A stretch of 64,000 nucleotides of DNA, from NCBI GenBank assembly GCA_027475525.1, contig JAMWFC010000059.1, positions 434,001 through 498,000 on the forward strand, given 5' to 3'. This stretch comes from Macrolepiota albuminosa (lineage: Eukaryota; Basidiomycota; Agaricomycetes; Agaricales; Agaricaceae). A program made the translations under genes and the position numbers. Below the pieces are notes generated by a model that saw only the letters and a list, made by a program, of their open reading frames with translations, was not told the DNA's origin and made no database searches. Each line of letters opens with the position of its first letter. The first letter of the stretch is position 1. Below are positions 12,501 to 23,445 of the stretch, one piece after another.

Positions 12501-13450
12501 AGATCATTAGGCTGCATGGGCTGCCTAGCACCATTGTGAGCGATCGTGACTTGAAGTTCACGTCTCAATGGTGGAGAGAACCCCACAAACTGCTAGGAGC
12601 GCGACTCCTCATGTCGACATCCTTCCATCCTCAAACGGATGGGCAGACAGAGCGGGTTAACCACAGTATAGGTCAGATTTTGAGGGCAGTTGTTCGCCCT
12701 GACCAACAGGACTGGGTGGACTGGTGTCCACTCACTGAGTTTGCGATTAATGCGAGTATCTCGGATACCACAGGGTATGCGCCCTTTGAACTCAACGGAG
12801 GGTACTTGCCCTCCATGCTGCACGAAGTTCGTGCTGATACGGTGGCTCACTGTGGAGTTGTCGAGTTTGCCAGGCAGGCCCTGGAGAACATCGTGGCAGC
12901 GCATGACGCCATCATAGAGGTGTGAGTCTTCCAGGCGAAAAACACCAATCACCGTAGGTGAGCGGACCTGCCAATAGCAGTAGGAGCGTTGGTCTACCTA
13001 TCGACGTGTAATCTGAAGCTCCCAAAGGGACGGGTGAGTAAACTCTGCCTGAAGTGGGTAGGCCCATACCGCGTCCTAGACACAGAGCCAAGTACCTCCA
13101 ACTACGTGTTGGAGCTGCCTCTGGCATTACAGGAACGACGCATCGTTCCTAAGTTTCATGTGTCGCTGTTGCGACCTTACAGCGTGTCTGACGATGTGCT
13201 GTTCCCTAACAGGGCAACCCCAGGCCCCTATGATTTTGGGGCTCGAGACGATGACAAATGGTTTGTCAAGTGCATAATTGGGCACCGGTGGACTGAGCGT
13301 AACACGCTTGAGTTTGAAGTACGATGGTCCCTGGGGGACACAACATGGGAGCCACACTCCCATTGCTCCAAGCTAGCGGCACTTGACCGTTATTTGGAGT
13401 TGAAGGGCGTTAAGCACCCACATCAATTAAGTAAGCGTGCCGGCGCTTAA
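9509..13450 (+). pseudogene. pol: Pol (RT, RNase H, integrase, chromodomain) of gypsy element 1
   Basis: Pol continues in the same frame as gag, giving one gag-pol frame from 6272 to the TAA at 13448-13450, broken only by stop codons. Domains in order: RT (about 10480-11000) with YLDDIFIYSD, catalytic Asp pair present; RNase H (from about 11260) where the expected CDAS reads CNAS; integrase with zinc-binding HFGAARTLGYIQ...C..C, then DFVGPF, VSDRD and DGQTER giving D, D, E; and a chromodomain-like tail with LEFEVRWSLGDTTWEPH (about 13310). Stops at 9506, 9545, 11231 and 12923 are shared with the second copy. Others, such as 12455 and about 12960, are private, with CGA at those sites in the second copy. 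Confidence 0.92.
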
Positions 13451-13553
13451 TTTGATTGGCAGTGCCGATCGCGGCTTGGCTGAGTTGGTCAGCAGCTGTG
13501 GCTGAAACACGTCTTAAAAGGCAAAATTTCTTTTTCGCTTTTTTCCCTCAACC

Positions 13554-16299
13554 ATGGACAACATGCCCGTGGACCAGAATGAGCAGCAGCAGCAGCAGCA
13601 CATTGAGTTTGCACCGTCGGTCTTACCGTTGGCTGAAGGGGGGGGGCAGATGGCTCCCCCGCTGACCCAAAATGCGCCCCAGTAGGGACAATCGCAACCA
13701 GCTGTGGGCTTCCCACAGCAGCAGCAACCACCAGCAGTGGGCTACCTGCTGCAGCAGCCGGTGATCAGTGGCTATCCACCACTTCAAACCATGCAGGGCA
13801 ACTTCATGCCCCAGAACGCACCTGTGGGCGGCTATCAGCCCCAACAACCAGCACCGGGCGCTTATGCGCCACATCACACCGAGGGCCAATTCCAGCAACA
13901 GGCCTACGGGGGGCTAGTCAGCCCCCAAGCAGCGTCAGCATGGAGGCAGCTTGCCCCCGTACCGGCAACAGGGCAACTGGGGACACATCCTTTTCCCCAG
14001 TTTACCGCCCCGGCGCACTACCCTGGGATGGGTGGTGTGCCCATAATGATGCCGTACCCCCCGGCTTGGATGGGGGCTTGGGGCGCAATGCCCCAGTACA
14101 GCGACTCGCATGAGTCGCAAGCCAAGGGAGGCCAGTCGATTTCTCTGTCGACCACAGCACCAATTGACAATCTAGAGGGACGCAAAGCATCCCTCAGGCA
14201 GGCCACCGCGGCCATCGAGAGTACAGAAACTCTCAATACAGAACGGAGCATCAGTTCATCAGCTGATGCGCCGACGGAGAGCTTGGCCAAGCTCTCCTTG
14301 CTACAGCGGCTGGAAATGCTGCACCAATCCGAGCCCAGCTCGGAAGAAGAGTCGTGTCCTCGACGCGACAAAGGAAAAGCATGGGCTGTCAAGCCCACTC
14401 ACAGCCAGGACTTAGTCCTGGCTACCCTTCTCCAACGTCTGGGAGATAACGGGTATGATGTACCCGCAGAGTCATCATTCCTCCACGATGCGGAGGCAGT
14501 CATCCTCATCTGCCGGATGATGGACGACATGGATCATATGCACGCTCAGCGCAAAACTGATCTCCTTGCCCTTTTGGCTGCTCGTAAGTGGCAGACTACA
14601 CCTCCGAGTCAGGACACCGACTCCAGCAAAAGGGCGCGTCGGCAAGGAGTGGAGGACGTGCCCTCCCGCTCGATTAAGTCGAGCGTTGCTGCCCCCGGCC
14701 GGGAGGCCGGTCTAGGACGGGACATCCTCCCTTATGAAGATGTTCCTGCTCCAGCCGCCCCCCGGCTTATCCAGCGCCTCGCCAGCGGCGCGTCTGAGGT
14801 CGTGTCTTCGCGACCAGTATCCGTGGTATCCACCACGTACTCTGGGGAGCAGAGTTCCAGGGGCCCCAGGGGCTAACATCCCCTTTTTACCCGCTATACT
14901 GGTAGAGGGCCTGCCAGCCCGACTCCTGCGGTGTGTGTGGGCAATGGACCCACGATCTGAGAAGTCGGAGCCAGAGAGGCTGCCTTCCCTGCCCTCCGAC
15001 GACAATTGGTATGAGGAGCCTGAAGAGGCTCGTATAGAATCCCCAGTGCTGCACGAGACGGTGGCACAATGGATGGCGCACAAACGGCGCAACAGCAATC
15101 GACGAGCCAAGATGGAGCGTCAGGCGCAGAACAGCGCCAAACGAGGGGCCGCCCTTCTTGAGGATGAAACCGGGTGCATCCCTGATGCACTCAGTGTGGT
15201 GATCTACCGTGATCACACTATTGAGCGCCAGAACTCATTCTTTGGCGCGGGGTTGGCTCCCCAATTCTATTGGTCACCAATGACCAATACCATCTTCGTC
15301 AGGCAAGAAGCCCACGCAGCCAGGTCCTTCGAGGACGATAAACAGGGCAACGCCGCGGCAACACCCCACAACAGTAAGGTGTACCAAGTGGCACCTCGCG
15401 GGTTTCCCTGCAGTCCTCGAGAAGTCCGTAGACTTCATGCACTGGTTAACAACCAGTTTACGCCGCTTTGTCAGCGTCAGTTGGGCTATCTCTTGCTCAA
15501 CAAATTCAAGCGGATGGCGCTCAACTGCCACCCTATGGCCCGAGACAGAGCTATGTCTCATCTACTCGACAAGGTCGAGTATAGGACTATCGCGGTACCC
15601 TTCACGAGTCCAGAGGAGCGGGAGAACGTCCTGCAAATGATTGTGCCGTCGCGGCTCTATCACCGCAAAGAGGGAGGGAAAATTGCCTTCGTCGGCCTTA
15701 CCCCCCCTGATCCAAAGCAACCATTTGCTTTGGACTACCTGGGCTCATATGCCCTCCTTTATGGACGTCCTGGGACGTCCAATGTGTGGACCAGTCTGGC
15801 CATGGACCGAGCCATGCGCATTCATTGGCGCAGCCTCTTTGGGTTTGCGCTTGTACGCGCCCTCAGCGCCAGCCGCCCCTCCAAGGCCACGGTACACAAG
15901 TACCTGGCCTACGTCTTCACCAGGCCAGGCCTCTACAAAGAGGCCGTGGCTGAGTACGAGGCAGCCACGGGGCAAGTCTTTGAGCCCCTCCACATCAACG
16001 ACCCTACCTTTGAGGTTTGGGCTGTGGACATTCCGGAAGCGTCAGCTTCCGTGTTCTCCACTTTGGACGCATTACATGTCCTTCTTCACAATCAAATCCC
16101 GGTCAGCTGGGCTGACCACGCGTACACTTATGGGGTCACCTACTTGGCCCATCTATTCTTCAGCGACAGCCGGCTCTACAACGAGGTGGCTGCTATCAAC
16201 GACGAGAGGCTACAACGCCTCGACCACTACGGTACATCCCAGTCCATCGCTCAGTGGGATGGGTGGCACGAGGCCACCATGGCAATCAACAACGCCTGA
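13554..16299 (+). pseudogene. ORF3 of gypsy element 1, unknown protein
   Basis: A reading frame begins at ATG 13554, about 100 bases after the pol stop, and ends at TGA 16297-16299. The N-terminal third is rich in Gln, Pro, Gly and Tyr (repeats like GYQPQQP and YPPAWMG), followed by a Ser/Thr-rich region, a helical part (LATLLQRLGDNGYDVPAES), and a well-folded-looking C-terminal region with HALVNNQF, GKIAFVGLTPPDPKQPF and QIPVSWADHAYTYGVTYLAHLF. A TAG at 13683 (TGG in copy 2) and a 121-base deletion near 14867, between short GGGGC repeats, break it. I see no transmembrane or envelope-like segment. Its position is that of env or accessory ORFs in other gypsy elements; function unknown. Confidence 0.75.
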
Positions 16300-16661
16300 T
16301 GCTCCAGCAGCAGGACAGTTGTTGTGCTTATGATGACGCGCTCGCCAAGGGGATGTACCTCTTCATCGGGCAAGACATTCATGCCCGCGAAATCTGGACG
16401 TGCCAGTACCCGTCTGACACCGGGGATCTGCCTGATCCCCAACCACCCGTCCCAGGGTCGACCATCAACCCCAATCTCACACTGTCCCCCCTCCGGGACT
16501 ATGACGATTCCCTGCCAGTAGCAGGGCCTTCAGGCACTTCCTACGTGCCCGCACCCGAGGATGAACTCCTCGACTACGACATGGACGACGTGACTGCCAA
16601 TCCATTCCAGGAGCCTGGGGACTCTCCCATTGCCCCCGTCCCAGACTTACCAACGGCATGA
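16299..16661 (+). CDS. ORF4 of gypsy element 1, small unknown protein
   Basis: The ATG at 16299-16301 overlaps the ORF3 stop (TGATG), and the frame is open for 120 codons to TGA 16659-16661. It starts MLQQQDSCCAYDDALAKGMY and ends in an acidic, Pro-rich tail (LLDYDMDD). The same overlap and the same open frame are kept in the second element (46826-47188). The arrangement suggests termination-reinitiation or a frameshift that extends ORF3. No known domain recognised; an alternative is that ORF4 is simply the frameshifted C-terminus of ORF3. Confidence 0.6.
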   Translation: MLQQQDSCCAYDDALAKGMYLFIGQDIHAREIWTCQYPSDTGDLPDPQPPVPGSTINPNLTLSPLRDYDDSLPVAGPSGTSYVPAPEDELLDYDMDDVTANPFQEPGDSPIAPVPDLPTA

Positions 16662-16692
16662 TCGTCATATTATCTCCAGACCATAGCTCGGT

Positions 16693-16706
16693 CTGATTGG
16701 GGGGTG
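16693..16706 (+). promoter_or_regulatory. Polypurine tract of gypsy element 1
   Basis: G-rich run TTGGGGGGTG directly before the 3' LTR, the expected site of plus-strand priming. The second element has GAGGGGTG at the same place. Confidence 0.6.
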
Positions 16707-16939
16707 TGTAGCGTAGTCTGCTATGTGGCGTTGGCCACATAGCTTTAGTTACTGTATAGTAGTAAATATTATATTATATTTATTATAATATAATATTATT
16801 TACATTAGTATATAATTAGTTACCCTGCTGCTTACAAAGCAGCTTATTTTGTGTTGATACTACATAGTCAATAGACCGGACTGGTCTGATTCTGTGCAGT
16901 GTGAACCTAAGCTCTCACAATCTCTGTAACTTCGTTACA
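16707..16939 (+). repeat. 3' LTR of gypsy element 1
   Basis: 233 bases, same ends and length as the 5' LTR. It is followed by the second copy of the target duplication CCAGC (16940-16944). Confidence 0.95.
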
Positions 16940-16944
16940 CCAGC

Positions 16945-18032
16945 TCTCCTCAGCTGTGACAAACCTGTCCCGCACCTGCTCCCCAACATTCTGCAATGCT
17001 TCCTGGAACCCTTTTTCCATCCTGTACAAACAGCTCTCCACCCCTGCCATTACACCAGCCACAATGTCCTCACTGTGACTAGACTCCATTGCCCGCTCCT
17101 TGCCCTTTCCCTTGACCAGAAGAGGATCCACTGGGTGGTTGGAGGTCAACAGTTGGGATGGATAGATGGACAGTTTTGATGGTCCCACAATTGGACTGGC
17201 TGATTCATCTGCTAACTATTAGTTAGCTATTTGAGCAGGAAAAGAGTTTCATACCGTCATCACTCTTAATAATTGTCACTGACTTCTTTCTAAGTGGTTT
17301 TTTTTCCTTTCCCTTGTTGCCAGGCTTGATGGTTTTCTTGACAATTGTCAGGCTGCATGTTTGTTTGCAAATGAGCCAGCAGGGATTGCATGTGGTGCTG
17401 CCCTTTGTCCTGACATACTGTAGCCACTTACTTGCACAATATTGGCAAGGGGGGTTGATGTGCTAACCCTCGCAACAAGGTGCTGTCCTCAGATACCTGC
17501 CCAACAAAATCCCTCCAGTAATTTCCCCCTTTGGTATCCTGCCCTCTTGTTCTTACTCTTCCTCTTCTTCTTTATCCTCGTCCTTATCCTTGTCCTCCTG
17601 CTCCTTCTGTTGACAATAGGTACCAGGAGGACATTGACCAATATAGGTCACCCATTTTGGCTTCTTAGGATTTGGCAATGGACCAGACAAATCTCCTGCC
17701 ACTGGAGAACTCAGTTGTTTTTTCTTCTTCAGAATTGGTGATGGACCAAACAAATCTCCTGCTGCCGGCCTATGACCTATCTGGTCTTCTCGTGCTGGTG
17801 CCGTTGACAGACTGGCCTTGGTCAATGGATCAGGTCATTCTTTGCCCCCACTTGGTTCTTCCTCCCTTCTGCTCCTCTGGGTCCATTTCTTCACAGCGTC
17901 TTTTAACCACCTGGTCATATCCTTGTCAGAAAGCTTGCTTTGGAGTAAGAGGATAACTTTGTTGATGAAACTTCTCTTGGCATCAAGGAGGAGTTTCTTG
18001 TCATCCTTGACCTGCCTAACCATCAACCACAT
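16945..18032 (-). pseudogene. Unknown minus-strand gene, upstream half
   Basis: On the minus strand successive open pieces read DKDMTRWLKDAVKKWTQRS (18032-17835), a lysine/proline-rich and very acidic segment ending in a run of Glu and Asp (17825-17553), and a helical piece MEKGFQEALQNVGEQV (17188-16945). Through the empty-site paralog these join the part at 5257-5902. Much of the frame is still open but frameshifts separate the pieces. No family recognised; the charged, repetitive make-up resembles a nuclear or structural protein of an old element. Confidence 0.45.
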
Positions 18033-18083
18033 GTCAATCTACAGGACGACTATTAGTGCATGTCTATTAGGCAGGAGTGCTTG

Positions 18084-18237
18084 CATCTTACCAGGTCCTT
18101 CTGCTGTGCTTTGAGTTGATGCAGGTCTCCTCTGAGAGCAAGGTATAATACTCAAACATCCATCTTACCAGGTCCTTCTGCTGTGCTTTGAGTTGATGCA
18201 GGTCTCCTCTGAGAGCAAGGTATAATACTCAAACATC
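18084..18237. repeat. Exact 77-base tandem duplication
   Basis: Units 18084-18160 and 18161-18237 appear identical, each starting CATCTTACCAGG. Copy B of the segment has no such duplication, so it arose after the segment duplicated and is recent. Confidence 0.95.
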
Positions 18238-18441
18238 CATGTTAACAACCCATTGGTGGAGTTCTTCATTAGACATGGTGGATGGAGGATTAAAGAAATG
18301 GACGAGAACTTTACACGAAGCAAGTTCTGAAAATAGATATCATGTGACCCTGTTTAAATTACAAAAGAAGTTTGATTTATTGCTTGACAAACCTTACTTT
18401 GTTTATCTTACAGTTTAGTAAATAACAATTAGCTAAGCAGG
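18238..18441. other. AT-rich spacer in copy A
   Basis: Matches the stretch around 22910-23050 in copy B. No gene or signal recognised. Confidence 0.5.
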
Positions 18442-18760
18442 TCAAAAATTCCAGACAGTTTGATATCAATGCACTAGCGGAAATCAAACCCACCTACTGC
18501 AAGACACAATGAATACCAATGGATAATATTCTACTAGACCATCAATGCTTACTGTATACTGCTATGGTCTAAATAAACATCAGTCTAATATTTTGTGTGT
18601 AGTCAAAAATTCTTGACAGTTTGACATCAATGCACTAGGGGGAGTCAAACCCACCTATTGCAAGATACAAGGAATACCAATTAGAAATATTCCACTATAC
18701 CACAGATGCTTACTGTATGATGCTATGGTGTAAATCAATATCAGTCTAATATTCTGCTAC
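18442..18760 (-). repeat. Two tandem tRNA-like (SINE-type) units
   Basis: Two units about 160 bases apart (starting GTCAAAAATT at 18442 and 18602). On the minus strand each has an A-box-like GTGGTATAGTGGAATATT and, about 45 bases on, a B-box-like GGGTTTGACTCCC (consensus GGTTCRANTCC), the internal promoter arrangement of tRNA-derived SINEs. A related single unit lies at about 23050-23170 in copy B. Confidence 0.5.
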
Positions 18761-18925
18761 ACCCCATGGTTTTTCTCTTTCCTGTATACTTCTATGGTGT
18801 AAATAAATATCAGTCTAATATTGTCAATTCAATACAGATGCACCAGTTGCAGTAAATTCTCTATTTGTTCAAATTCTGTATGGGTCCATTTGTGCACTAT
18901 ATAAACACCGTTCTGACTTGTAGTA

Positions 18926-19300
18926 AGCGCCTGTGATACAATGGAATGTTGATAAATTGATATTTCATATTGTGCACAAGAGGTGGGTTTGACTCTTGCT
19001 AGTTCACATTATATAATAGCAGCAGGCCGCTGACATCTGCTAGCATCATGAATTTGATCCGTTGAAAACTCCAGAGATTTCTGCAGTGGCATAAGATGGA
19101 TGAATTTGTGCATGTGTTCATTCCAATGCACATAACCAGTTGATAATACACTGTGGCTGGCTACCCTTATCCTGGTCTTTGTAAAAAAAGTAGCCAGCCC
19201 TGGTGTATTGTCACTTGTCATGTGTACTGAAATGATCACATGCGTGAACTCCTCCATCCTATCTTGCTTCAGTAATTTCTAGAGTTTTGATCAGATCAAC
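18926..19300 (+). repeat. Composite repeat: tRNA-like head plus long hairpin (copy 1)
   Basis: Head (18926-19010): GTGATACAATGG followed by GGGTTTGACTC. Then GCAGCAGGCCGCTGACATC, then an imperfect inverted repeat 19054-19299 with arms of about 115 bases (TTGATC...AAAACTC outer, GTGGCTGGCTAC inner). Further copies are at 23446-23815 and, reversed, 24035-24427. Confidence 0.6.
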
Positions 19301-19489
19301 TACCACAGACACTTACTACAGGTTAGTACAATGTACATATAGAGCAAAAATGCACCTGTAAAAAAACACACCATTAGACACCATTAGACCCCATTAAGGT
19401 GGAGTAGGAGGAGTAGAATCCACCACTGTACACAGTATTGAATATCAATAAATGAATATTCCACTGAACCACTGGGACTGGTTGCACCA

Positions 19490-20100
19490 CTGATGTCAGC
19501 TGGCTCACATGTCAATATCAGCTACTGTCCGCTGGCATGCCAGCAGACAGCAGACACTCATGCATCCTTTTCTGCCCTTCCCTCTCTTTCTCCCCAGTGC
19601 CATCCTCTTCACTCTCCACACTACCTTATATGCCAACCCCGTCCACCACATGCACCCCGCTTCCCTCCTCCTCCCTGACCTGATGTCTGACATCTGCTAC
19701 ATCCGCTGGCATACCAGCAGACACCCACACTCCTCCTCACCCCCATCCCTCTTCCACCATCCCCCATACTCTCCAAGATGCCACTCCATGGGGTGGATGC
19801 CTATGCACCACATCTCCTTCTCTTCTGCCCTGATGCCAGACAATGCTGGACAATGCCGAACGATGCTGGAGGTTGCCAATGGATATCAGCGAATATCCAG
19901 TGGATGCCGACAGATATACAACAGATGGTGACGGATGCCAATGGATGCCAGTGGGTCACAACGGCTGCTGACAAACTCTGACAGATGCCAGCTGTTGGCT
20001 GCTGATGGCAACACCCCTTTCAAGCCAGAAAAACTCTTTTGGGAGATATGCCATCCCCCTTCCACCTCAAAAAATCCATACAGGAACCTGCAGCTAAAGA
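19490..20100. repeat. Pyrimidine-rich repeat, copy in segment A
   Basis: C/T-rich sequence with CTGGCATGCCAG and GATGCC-type motifs that matches 24545-25065 over its length. Short open frames here are low-complexity and not credible genes. Confidence 0.6.
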
Positions 20101-20256
20101 ACCAAAGCACCTTAAGAGCTGAGAGTAGTACTAACAAATAGTGTTGAAAGAATAGAAACAGTAAAATAAAATAATGTCAGGAGAAATAAGAGAATGAATG
20201 AAGGGAGAGTGAAGAGATAAGGAGTGGGAAAAGGAAGAAATGAGGAGTCTCCTGAC
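20101..20256. other. Junction between the two segment copies
   Basis: AG-rich spacer between the end of copy A and the start of copy B; no feature recognised. Confidence 0.4.
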
Positions 20257-21214
20257 AAGCAGCACATAAGGCTACACACAAAAATGAAGGGAAAAATCAA
20301 AAATAGAGGCCAACACTATCAGCAATAGTTGATAGCAACAGTAGAAACATTGCTAATAATGGAGCCATTGATGGCAGATTCACTTTAGTCACTGGATGTG
20401 CAGCCAACTTGGAGGAGCAATTAGGGCCTACACTTCTCTTGTCACCTAGCATACCACACACACCATTTACAGGAGGAATCTTCTGTTTTGTGCTTACTGC
20501 ATACTCCACAGCCTCAGCGCCACAACAAATTCACAGTTCACAACAAACCCTGACTAAATGTATTAGCTTCTGCTCACAACAATTCTACTCACAATGAATG
20601 TGGTGATGATGCAGCAGTAATAGATGCCACTACCATCCACCTCTTACAACAAAGAGGATGGAGCCATTCAGACCCTCCAATTAATGGCTCTAGTGATAGT
20701 CCTCTTAGATGTAGAGTGTTAAGAAAGATTCTTGACATTCTTCAAGATAAGGACAATGACCAATTTGAAGGTGAGAGATGGCCAGCATTACAAAATCAAA
20801 AGAAGCACAAGACATTGCCTAACTAATTGTCAACAAATTCTAAGCAACCCTGCAAGTCTCAAGCACAAATATTACAGGAGGATGCAGCTTAATACATTAA
20901 TATGTTTACACTAGCAAAAAAGAGTAGCAGCTATACTAAGATCATTTGACCAGTCCACTGTCATTGATGTGGAGAAGGGGGGAAAAGTTACATTACATTT
21001 TTGTAACTTATAGTATTACAAAAATGTAGCAATATCTATCATAACAAAAAAAAAATTGTGCAATAATAAACCATCTATCTTTACTTGTCTTTCATTATCT
21101 TGCATCTCTCAGTAAGCCAACTGGATGATTGGGTCTATTGCATTGGCAGCCAACTACTTTAGAAGTTGCTGCAGGCCCATCCTCTTAGGCTAGGGAGAAG
21201 GTCTTTAGCAGAGA

Positions 21215-22900
21215 CTAGTGGAGAGATGGTTGAGGAGGTGATAGAGATATTTGTGTGGAAGACATTTGTGAGAATATTTGTTGAAGCAGGGACAGAGCAA
21301 TGGTGAGAGCAGATAAGTTAGTAGCAGCATAAGATTGGTCAGTGGCAGGGACAGAGATTACCAGTAAAAACAGATATATCACCAGTAGGAATAGATATAT
21401 CAGCAGTGGAAACAGATATATCAGCAGTGGCAGAGGATTGGTCAGCAGTAGGTTCTTCCTCTTCAGCAATGAGTCCAAGTCCACTATGCCCTGTTGAATG
21501 CACTGCCACATCATTCTGAGCTGACATACTGGAGGGATGAGTAGAAATATGAAGTTGACTCTGCAAATTGTCAACTACACCTCAAATATTCTAGATCCCC
21601 TCTTTTATCTGACAGATCCATCCATCATGGTTTGCAAGGGTGGCACTTGCAAGAGAAACATTGTTCTGCAGGTTATCTATGTGGCCATCAAGTGTGTCAA
21701 CCTAAGTCTAATAGCAACAGAAAAAGTCCTCAATACATGATAACCAGCTCGTTTTAGCCATAACAAACCTGTCATGCACCTGCACTTCAACATTTTGCAA
21801 TGCTTCCTAGAACTCATTCTCTATCCTGTCCAAACAGCTCTCTACCCCTGCTATCACACCAGCTACAATGTCCTCACTGTAACTAGACTCCATTGCCCAC
21901 TTCTTGCCCTTTCTCTTGATCAAAAGAAGATCTGTTAGGTGGTTGGAGGTCAATGGTTTTGATGGATGGACAGATAGTTTTGATGGTCCTACAATTAAAT
22001 TGGCTAGTTTATTTGCTAATTATTGGTTAGCTATTTGAGCAGGAAAAGACTTTCATACTGTCATCACTCTCAATAATTGACACTGACTTCTTTGTCAGTA
22101 GTTTTCTTCTCTTTTCCTTGTTGCTAGGCTTGATGGTTTTCTTGACAATCATCAGGCTGCATATTTGTTTGCAAATGAGCTGGCAAAGATTGTATGTAGT
22201 GCTGCTCTTTGTCCTGACATACTGTAGCTACTTACTTGCACAATATTGGCAAGGGGAGTTGATGTGCTGACTCTTACAACAAAGTACTGTCCTCAGATAT
22301 CTGTCTAACAATATCTCTTTAGTAATTTCCTCCTTTGATATCTTGCTCTCTTATTCTTCCTCTTCCTCTTCATTCTTGATTTCATTTTTGTCCTGCTGCT
22401 CCTCCAGTATCTCATGGCTACTGGGAGGTGGATGACTACCAATGTAACTCACCTGTTTTTGCTTCTTGGAGTTTGGCAACTGACCTGACAAATTTCCTGC
22501 CACTAGAGAACTCAGTCATTTTCTTTTTTTGAAAATTAGTAACAGACCAAACAAATCTCTTGCTGCTGGCCTATGACTTATCCACTCTTCTTGTGCTGGT
22601 GCCATCAACAAATCAGCTGCAGTTAACAGATCAGGTTGTTCTTGGCCTTCATTTTATTTTCCCTTCTTCCACTGCTCTGAGCCTATTTAATTGCACTGTT
22701 CTTCAATTGTTTGGTTATATCCTTATCTGAAAGCTTGCTTTGAAGTATCAGAATGTCTTCATTGATGAAACTTTTCCTAGCATCAAGGACGAGTTTCTTA
22801 TTATTCTTTACCTGGCTGACCATCAGCTACATGTCAGTCTACAGGACAACTGTTAGTGCATGTCTATTAGAAAGGAGTGCTTGCATCTTATCAGGTCCTT
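21215..22900 (-). pseudogene. Paralog of the unknown minus-strand gene
   Basis: Encodes on the minus strand the same protein as 16945-18032 plus 5257-5902, here uninterrupted by the gypsy element but full of stops. The clearest piece (21566-21339) reads SQLHISTHPSSMSAQNDVAV followed by 7-residue repeats of the type TADISVS. Expansion by 21-base units keeps the frame. Function unknown. Confidence 0.45.
21373..21435. repeat. 21-base tandem repeat inside the unknown gene
   Basis: Three units beginning GATATATCA at 21373, 21394 and 21415. Copy A has one unit. The 21-base period encodes seven residues, so it preserves the reading frame. Confidence 0.75.
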
Positions 22901-23445
22901 CAGTTGTCCCATTGATGGAGTTCAGCTTTATACATGGCAGATGGAAGATTAAAGAAATGGACAAGAACTTTATATAAAGCAAGTTGTGAAAATAAATATC
23001 ATATGACCCTGTTTAAATTACAAAAGAAGTTTGATTTATTGCTTGACAAAAATTCACAACAGTTTGATGTTGATATACTAGTGGGAGTTAAATCTGCCTA
23101 CTGTAATATACAAGAAATATCAATAAAGAATATTCCACTACACCACAAAGTCTTACTATATACTGCTGTAGTATAAATAAATATCAGTCTAATATTCCAC
23201 TACACCACATAGTTTTCCTGTATATTTCTATAGTATAAATAAATATCAGTCTAATATTATCAATTCAATACAGACCAACCAGTTGCAGTAAATTCTTTGA
23301 TTTGTCCATGTATAGGATACAACTCCAGTAGACCCCTTCTACCCTCTGTCAATTTACTACAAGTAAAAAATGATAACACTACATGTTTAAATTCTGTATG
23401 GGTGTATTTTTGCACTATATGTACATCATACTAACTTCTGGCAAA

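Larger units (their letters stand above)
5908..16939 (+). mobile_element. Ty3/gypsy chromodomain LTR retrotransposon with extra 3' ORFs
   Basis: Two 233-base LTRs (5908-6140, 16707-16939), each starting TGTAG and ending GTTACA, enclose gag, protease, reverse transcriptase, RNase H, integrase and chromodomain in that order, then two further reading frames. It is flanked by the 5-base target duplication CCAGC (5903-5907 and 16940-16944). The insertion splits a minus-strand gene, and the empty site exists in the paralogous segment near 21750. A second, related copy lies on the minus strand at 46545-56813. All large frames carry stops, so this copy is not autonomous. Confidence 0.95.
4453..20100. 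repeat. Segmental duplication, copy A (split by a gypsy element)
   Basis: 4453-5907 matches 20270-21760, and 16945-20100 matches about 21750-25060, in the same order and orientation. The two copies therefore form a tandem duplication of roughly 4.7 kb. Copy A holds the 11 kb retrotransposon 5908-16939, which copy B lacks. Many substitutions separate the copies, so the duplication is old. Outer boundaries are approximate. Confidence 0.75.

Noticed and set aside
13554..16299. Envelope gene
   Set aside because: The position fits, but I see no signal peptide, transmembrane segment or cleavage site, so I call it an unknown ORF.
15641..16333. 230-codon open frame in another frame of ORF3
   Set aside because: Also present opposite ORF3 in element 2, but its Pro/Ser/Thr/Arg-rich content is typical of a shifted reading of GC-rich coding sequence, and ORF3 is the better supported frame.
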